Shown one piece after another: positions 57,486 to 64,000 of a stretch of DNA of 64,000 nt. Source of the DNA: Aplectana chamaeleonis (lineage: Eukaryota > Nematoda > Chromadorea > Rhabditida > Cosmocercidae); the NCBI GenBank assembly GCA_029168955.1, contig JAPDOI010000040.1, forward strand, positions 2,406,501 to 2,470,500. Direction: 5' to 3'. Position 1 is the stretch's first letter, and each line of letters starts with the position of its first letter. Under the pieces are notes generated by a model. That model saw nothing but the letters and a program-made list of their open reading frames with translations, was not told where the DNA came from and made no database searches. A program made the position numbers and the translations under genes.

Positions 57486-58889
57486 CTAGCTCTTAGCCTT
57501 CTTCCCAATCTTGCAGGTGAAATAAGCACCATACATCTCGATCTCCCCTAAAAATTCAGGCTGAGTTCCCCAAGAACACTGCCAAAACTAAAATCTCAAA
57601 GAAACTGGTGTTGCCTACGTTCAAGCAGCGCTACGCGAAACTAGCAGATAATGCTAAATACACCCTATGGACACCAAACAGAGAGCCTACGGTGCGGTAA
57701 CACCATGAAGATTGTGAGTAAGGAAGCAAACCAAATGCCAGAGGCAAAAATAAATCAACAGCTTCCTCAGAAGACGTAAAACGACAGCCATTTTGGATTT
57801 TCTGAATCCTTTGTCGTCCGAGCCAGCCGTTGACGAGTTTTTACCTAGCGAAAAACACATGAACACTTATAAATTTTCTAATACGTTCGGCATCCTCCGC
57901 GAATTCGCATGCGCCTGGCACTTGAATGCATCCGAGTGACGAATGTTTACCATCGAGCTGAAATATAGGCAATGAACTCGACTTGAACAATTAAGGGGCT
58001 CTCTTATAAGAAAACTTACCGAACTGTAATAGTTGCACAGACGACGGCCTCGCAAATCCAATCCGACGATGATGCCTTACCACAGAACTGGAATGTGAGC
58101 AATTAACTGAGATCGCCACGAGCAATGAATTCCCTTTCTTGAACAAAACGTACCGAGTTGGGAATCCACTTATCCACTTTCCATCGTATTTGTAACCGCG
58201 AATGTCTTCTCTGAAAGCATTGCTTTTAACAACTTCCTCACCATCTTTCATCAAAAGCACAGAAATGACTTACAAGGCCTTTTCTAATCCCACGTGAAGC
58301 TCAGATTGCCAGTACAATTTCTGCTCCTCTGAATCCTCGATAGCATTTGCGCGGTCAGATTCGCGACTGCCCAGTGACATGTAGAAGCTATAACGAATTT
58401 GATGAAAAAATCATCCACTGAAGTGCGAAAGGGATTCAATATTAACCTGGAGTTAGCCTTCTTGAAGACCACATTCCTTTTGAGTTCGTATTCACCAAGT
58501 ACCGTGACGTCCAAGAGGAACTCTGAAGTCAAAGTGTTAGTATCATGCTATCTGTTTCTAAAAACTCCTTCGACTAAAAAAAAACTAGAATCCTTCGACT
58601 CAAGAAATCACTCACAAAGAGGTTTCAGCCACGGATGACCACAAGGACGATTACCGAAATTGAAAGTAATGACTTCTTTTGAATCGCTTCGATCAAGTCG
58701 CTTCGATAACGATCCCAACAAATCGAAAAACGAGAAATAAGCGCGCTGCCTAAGACAATTACCGATATCACGTGGACCCCATCTCAACACACGAGATAAG
58801 AATAATAAATGTGCCCGAAAATCAAAAATGCGAAAAAAATGGTCTTTAAGATTTTGAAAGATGATCAATTACCCGGGGCGGTACTGTTG
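57486..58889 (-). CDS. Candidate multi-exon host gene, partial
   Basis: On the minus strand a series of short open segments is bounded by GT and AG. Exons 58,889-58,873, 58,782-58,655, 58,522-58,447, 58,387-58,274 and 58,210-58,154 are separated by introns of 90, 132, 59, 63 and then 66 nt, normal for nematodes. The four junctions between these exons are phase-compatible and give about 130 codons without a stop. The product contains YRPG/WGPRDIGNC, SDSKEVITFNF, VTVLGEYELKRNVVFKKAN, SRESDRANAIEDSEEQKLYW and RGYKYDGKWISGFPTR. Further exon-like segments (58,087-58,020; 57,957-57,845; from 57,801; 57,587-57,486) are rich in Cys and Trp (DWICEAVVC, LGCIQVPGACEF, SSWCYRTVG, WGTQPEFLGEI). The last ends in a stop after KIGKKAKS, behind a TTTTAG acceptor. 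I could not make all phases of these later joints agree with the strongest splice sites. So the gene may be decayed, or my joints may be off. The family is unknown; the cysteines would suit a secreted protein (inference). The 5' end is not found. Confidence 0.45.
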
Positions 58890-59629
58890 CTGGAATTTTC
58901 GCGATTGAAGAAAAAGTGATCAGTAGAAGAATTTTCAAAAATAGCACAATATGTAAGAGCGTTTCAATTGCTTTTCTTTACATTGAAAAAAATAGCTTGT
59001 GATATTCTATCTAAAACGCTATATTTTCAAACATGAAAACATCGAGGGTAAGCGGAGGCACTGTGCGAGGTTTCGCGTAAATTTATGCTGTTTGAAGGCA
59101 CTAGATTGAATGTCAAAGCATTTTTGTTTTCACTGTAAAGAAACCCTTGAAATGTTCTTGAATATTGCTCTATTTTGTATAAACTTCTATTGTTCAATTT
59201 TTGCGGGTCCGTAACAAACAGCATAGCGAGTAGCTAATCGGAAATGGTTTGGCTATAAGTGCAATGGTGGTTCTAGCTAGAGAAAAAAAGACAAAATACA
59301 ACCATTTAAGTAAAAACAAATGAGATGTATGACAGAACAAATAGCATGATAGGAAACAATCACGCCAAAAGACCGACGTGGGCTAGTGGATAAGTGATAA
59401 CGATTCTCTGTGTAGGGGCGCGGATGGCTGCAACGGCCAATGTTCGTCGACGCGTCGCGGTCGACGAACCTGCGTTGCGGTCGAGAACGGGCGCGGATGG
59501 CCGAACGACTCGCTCAAGGTCAGCAGATCGCCGACTCGGCCTCAAAAGTGTGGCGGGCCGTCTCCCCGAGTGCCTGAGATACGGTAGTATCTATCCTGCT
59601 GACAAAGCACAGGGATTAACACAATCAGG
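58890..59629. other. Unassigned stretch, with a tRNA-like word
   Basis: This would hold 5' exons of the minus-strand gene, none of which I could identify. GACGTGGGCTAGTGGATAAG at about 59,376 resembles a tRNA A box without a B box. A GC-rich block follows at 59,440-59,570. Confidence 0.3.
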
Positions 59630-60360
59630 ACTGCGGTAACACGATTGAAGAACAAAACGCAGTCAGCCAGAGAGATTCTGGGTAGGAATCACCGGCAGAA
59701 ATCATATAATTTTACAAATTCAGAGACGAAATCTTTCCGTTCCCAGATTGGCGCATATCCGGCCCCGAAAAACTCGCAGCAAGTTCGTATGCGATCAGCA
59801 TTCAGAAGAGGATGTTTGGTTCTTGACGCTGAATCTGACACCTGGCACTGCGTAGAGCTACGGTCTGTGTTATACCACTTTTAGTTCATGGCGGATTACG
59901 ATTGCGAGGAATGAAAGCGGCGATAACAGAAGCAAGTTCATCTGCGAGCAGTCAGCCACATCCACCATGTGCCTGACAATAAGAGATCGAGCATGAGTGC
60001 CCCTAGTGTCAGAACACGAAGATGACTATGAATCCGTCAGCACGACGCCGACACGGAAAGCAAAGGATGGCGAAAAAAAGCCTTTAAAAAAAACGAGCAA
60101 GAACGTGCAGATAACAACTACTGTCTTGTGCCGAGCTGTGTGTGATCTGTGGTGATCAGTTCTAGTTTTTGATTTGTCTCATCTTCCTTTCTAAGAAATT
60201 CATTACCGCCGGGGAATATCGCGGAGCGCGATTGCGAGGAATGCGTTTGCAAGCTCATCTGCGTCGGCGTCTCGGTCAACCACTTCATTTGATTCGTCAT
60301 CTCGCGACGCATGTTTTGTCTGTTCCATTAGCTCATGTCATTCCGCAGTGCATTAATATT
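59630..60360. repeat. Dispersed repeat R8, copy 2
   Basis: It aligns in direct orientation with 34,010-34,812. It ends at GTGCATTAATATT, where copy 1 has GTGTATTAA followed by the MITE. Sequence beyond the TTAA does not match, so this is only suggestive as an empty site. Confidence 0.6.
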
Positions 60361-60474
60361 TTTGCTTACACTATTTGTGTTTAACTATTATTTGATATTA
60401 TTATGGCTGAGTGATCCTGCCCCATTTCTTTTGTATCGCCGGAAAAAGTGTATGGTTGAATTACCCCAATTTAA

Positions 60475-60960
60475 AGGCAGTGTGCACGATAAAAATCGTT
60501 TTTCTGTTTTTCAGCCTATCTTGAAAACGGTCCCATGCTGATTCCAACGATGCCTCTGAAATCGTACACGACCTTCTGTGAACGGAGTTATGGTCCCTCG
60601 AAAATTGAGCTAGGTAAGCATGGTGGACGAGTTATCCGAGGCTTGTTACTTCCGTCTTTTGCAGCCGATGTATGCGAGCTGACCTGAGTAAAGAGAGAAG
60701 TCGAGAATGAAGGGAAGAACGGAGCCAATAATCGGAAACCATCGCTCATCTCGCGATTTCAAGCTTTAATTCGTTCACGTCGGTGGGCGGGCAATGCGCT
60801 TTTGGGGTTTGCCTTGCGCTCGAAGTGGCAACTTCGGGCTCTTTTGGGACTCTTCCTAGCTCGTTTTCATGCGTTTTCTCGACGTTAACATTACAGAGCG
60901 TCCCTCCACTACCCATTCCGAGTGGAATTTTGAACACTTTTTTCATCGTGAACACTTCCT
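60475..60960. mobile_element. TTAA-bounded MITE, family 1b
   Basis: The 486-bp element begins AGGCAGTGTGCACGATAAAA and ends CATCGTGAACACTTCCT, with TTAA at 60,471-60,474 and 60,961-60,964. It is a close sister of 43,966-44,453. Confidence 0.88.
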
Positions 60961-60964
60961 TTAA

Positions 60965-61759
60965 GGTCTCATAAAGTCGTTGCTTCTAGTGTGTGTGCAG
61001 CATAAGTAACAATCTGAACCACCGAGCCACGGAACCTCCAAATGTTTGGTATTACCACAGCCTTAATTGCTAAACAAATTTAGTGTCATCCGCAAACAAC
61101 AAGTAAAAGATGTCTCTCAGATTTTATTTTATTTCGGAACGGTAATGAACTGGAAGAAGCATTACCGGAATGCTGGAACGTTTTCTGAGGAATCAAGCAG
61201 TGAAAACTTGACAATCAGCAGTAGAACGGTAGGTGTTCAATGTGAATCGAAATTGATTGCGGCTTATTAACATATAAAACCATATGATTTCCATCACAGT
61301 CCATGCTTCAGTCATGAATTTTTGAGTTTCGCTAAAGCGATTTTCGAGAACTACTCTCTCGATCAAAAAACTATCTAATGTTATGATTTGCTCTGTAGCA
61401 AAATGAAAGCATATTCAACGGAGACCCAGCTATTTGAACAACACATACGTAAACAACTTCAGAACTTTGGCAATGAAGACACGAAATTAGCTCAACTTTT
61501 AGGAAGGAACCGCAACACAAAATAATGATTTGGATTCTTACTCGATATAATGCATAACACGTACGACTGTATATTTCTGTGCTCCATACACAATTCATGA
61601 AATTCTTAGGATGCATGCATGGCGGAGTGTTGAAAGTTTTGCACTATTAGATACAGTTTCGATTTCCTTTCTTGATTCTTAAGTTTGCAGTTTTACATCT
61701 ATCTCAATTTTGTATCTTTCTCTTTCTGTTTTCATAACTTTTAAGCCATTACTATTATA
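60965..61759. other. Unassigned stretch
   Basis: No repeat partner or supported gene was seen. Confidence 0.3.
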
Positions 61760-61990
61760 TTGTCATTTGTGGTAGAATTTTATAACCAACTGCCTGAATT
61801 ACAGGAGCCAGAATATTTAAAGCTGAAGTCACTACAAGGCGACATATTAGGTAATGCAACCGAGAACGGGGGCGGAAACCAAGGGTTGGAAGTAGCAGTG
61901 AATGCAGGTGTCCACCAAAATGAAGAGCCTGCGGGACAAGATCTAGAACTGCTCAGTGGTGTAGCTTCCCTTCCTCTTTTTTCAGGTTGA
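61760..61990 (+). CDS. Possible exon of unknown gene
   Basis: A 76-aa frame contains an acidic, protein-like stretch (LQEPEYLKLKSLQGDILGN, NEEPAGQDLELLSG). GAATTACAG and TTAGGTAATG inside it could be acceptor and donor of a 47-base exon. A TTTTTTCAG acceptor sits at the end (about 61,979-61,987). The evidence is weak. The minus strand is also open here. Confidence 0.2.
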   Translation: MSFVVEFYNQLPELQEPEYLKLKSLQGDILGNATENGGGNQGLEVAVNAGVHQNEEPAGQDLELLSGVASLPLFSG

Positions 61991-62182
61991 TCAAAAAATT
62001 CATCGTTCACTGGAATCGAGAAGGTGGCAAACTTGGGCAACACATGAAACTGCCAAAATTTACAGGACAGTGACTACCTGAAGTCGACGCCGTTCAGGGC
62101 GAATCAGGCAATGAAGGTGATTTTGGTGGCAAAGATCACGTTTTGGAGGATTCATCAAGACCAGAACAAGTTTAAGATGCTA

Positions 62183-62461
62183 CTGTGCTTATCTGGGCCT
62201 GATTTCGGTCCGCGATTGCGCCTCGACACGCTTTGCGGCCGCTCGCTCCCGAGTCGGAAGAGCGTCCAGCGCCGCAGCAGCCGATCTGCTGACTCTAGGT
62301 GGGTTTCGGAAACTGAAAACTAAGAAAAATTAGAGAAAGTTGTATGAAAAAGCCACATCGAGTCGGCTTTGGCGCTGGAAACCCGACTCACTTGAGCGCG
62401 TGCGGCCGCAAAGCGTGTAGAGACGCAATTGCGGACCGAAATGTGGCCCAGAGAAGCACAG
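62183..62461. mobile_element. 279-bp TA-bounded MITE, copy 2
   Basis: Same length and layout as 39,563-39,841: ends CTGTGCTTATCTGGG and mirror, TA on both sides, and CTCGACACGCTTTGCGGCCG in the arms. Confidence 0.8.
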
Positions 62462-62463
62462 TA

Positions 62464-64000
62464 CGTACTATAGGGAGAAAGGGTTTCACGAGAGTTCGTT
62501 GATTCTCCCCTTCTTTTGTCTCTTTCTTTTTCTTTTTCTGCTGGAACTTGCTTTGGAAGCATTGCTGTGGAAGATTGATAACCTTTTGTAATGAAAGATC
62601 ATTTTAATTAGATTCAAGTACTGAAAGTAAAAATGAAGCTGTCGGTGGCGAATGTAAATGACTAGAATGTCAAAATTACGATTCATAGAATTTAATGTAA
62701 TAGGGGATGAAAAAATCCTTTTTACAAAATTCAGAGAGGAAAACGCATACGCAGTACTCTTATTTAGATCGACATTCAAATTTAAAGTTGGATTGAGTTC
62801 GAATCGTAGTTTCAATACTGTTCAATTCTCGAGGAAGTTCATAAACGCTTCCAAAAATTTTCAGTGATGCCTTATTGTATACGTACACAAGCTTAATGAA
62901 CGACGACATACAAATTGTATTAAGAGCGGCTCGAGTAACGCAAATGGCGTTTTGTGAAACCAACCCATCCAATTTGATAACGCAATACGGAAGAAAGTCC
63001 TTCTTCCGTTAGGATTAGAGATTTTCTTGGATAGGTCGGGCTAGTTTCTAAACTCAATCTTAACTGTAACCACCCAATGATCTTGCCCACTTGCTGTTCG
63101 GCGCTTTAGAAATCTTGCTCCACTGCTGATCGGCGCTCGAAAGTTATGAAGTGGCTACCTGCCAAGAGCAGTTGGAATTCTTATCAGCAATTTCATGCTA
63201 TGAAGTTCGACGTTGTCCCGCTACCTCTATACAAACTGTTTCTGTTATCTCGAACCCTCCGATTGCATTTGTTTATATTCCTCCTAGGTTCGATTTTTCA
63301 GTTATGGCGACTTTCGTTTAGTCCTTTTTTTCCATTCGTAAGATATGTTCGCTTCATGTGCTCGAAACTACCAAATAATTTATTTTGAATTAATTCCGAG
63401 AGCAACCTAGCTATTACATATACCAACTCAATGTAAAATTATCACATCTTGGATTTTTCGCCTGTAGTTCAACCATGCGGGGGTCTTTTTATGCTATGCT
63501 ATGCTTTTGCTTATCATAAACCTCTGCTTTCGCTCAATTTTTCTTCGTTCCCGATTTTGAATCCACTTGAAATCTTGAAAGAAAGTCCTTTCTTCTCGAG
63601 CATCGACAAAGACGCTCCCAATCGGTGCCAGTCACTGGCTCACGTGACTCAGCGGAGAAGAGGTGCCGTGGCTGTGAACTTGTCGTTCGATTTTTACCTA
63701 TACTACAGGGAGATCCTGAGAAAAATATTTAGAAAACATAGGGAAATTTGAAGAATGTCTAAACGGAACAGGTTTGTCAGCGCTCGAAGAGCAAACAGCA
63801 AGGTGGCCTCTAAAGCAAACCATTACTTTCTAGGGAATGTATCTTCATGAACTTGGTAGATCAACAGAACCCTGAAAATTGGCCAAAATATCTATCTGAA
63901 TCAACGTTCTGTTCCCTTGGAGTATTGCGCAAAGTTAGGATCGTTTTATCGCAACCATCGATGCTTTCGTAATGACTTTTGCCTGGTCATAGATGACAAA
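62464..64000. other. Unassigned stretch to the window end
   Basis: A 100-aa plus-strand frame (63,449-63,751) has some protein-like segments (KDAPNRCQSLAHVTQRRRG, FDFYLYYREILRKIF), with a CTGTAG acceptor-like site near its start. Evidence is too weak to call a gene. No repeat partner was seen. Confidence 0.3.

Noticed and set aside
60340..60375. Empty site for the family 3 MITE in repeat R8
   Set aside because: The left flank matches copy 1 up to TTAA, but the right flank does not, so it may simply be the end of the repeat.

Overview
The window looks like nematode nuclear DNA, most likely from a strongylid close to hookworms (inference). The grounds are a nearly full-length RTE-clade LINE of a type abundant in hookworms, mariner ends of the Hsmar1/bandit type, TTTTCAG-like splice acceptors with 40-130 nt introns, and moderate AT richness. 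No prokaryotic, organellar or viral gene was seen.

This is a transposon graveyard with very few plausible host genes. Region by region: 1-6.4 kb holds dispersed repeats and foldbacks. At 6.45-6.8 kb is a small candidate gene. At 7.0-9.05 kb three (AT)n arrays are split by a decayed mariner and a small MITE. At 11.64-11.95 kb is one membrane-protein-like exon. At 12.6-13.75 kb lies a second copy of the 4.7-5.86 kb repeat. At 13.76-17.57 kb a near full-length RTE element sits between 13-bp target duplications, inside or beside an older RTE fragment that itself holds a 271-bp MITE. At 20.29-22.39 kb is a non-autonomous hAT element with an 8-bp target duplication and a large foldback inside it; the empty site survives in a paralogous segment at 31.87 kb. 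At 22.6-23.3 kb is another foldback, and at 23.4-25.7 kb a 42-bp minisatellite split by a Harbinger-like MITE. At 26.8-28.6 kb is a Penelope-like retroelement on the minus strand (damaged reverse transcriptase, GIY-YIG endonuclease, hammerhead-ribozyme-like tail). From 33 to 61 kb at least nine MITEs are bounded by TTAA; one insertion is proved by an empty paralogous site. At 47.64-48.36 kb is a palindromic mariner made of two transposase 3' halves. At 57.5-58.9 kb is a candidate multi-exon host gene on the minus strand.

The elements are related through nesting and cross-mobilisation rather than through a pathway. TA-, TAA-, TTAA- and 8-bp-duplicating cut-and-paste elements each leave their signature, and RTE and Penelope retroelements add copies. 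The best leads are the ribozyme-like Penelope tail, the TTAA MITE assemblage, the palindromic mariner, a 40-bp hairpin motif with covariation, and the hidden spliced gene. All calls come from reading the sequence; no database search was possible.
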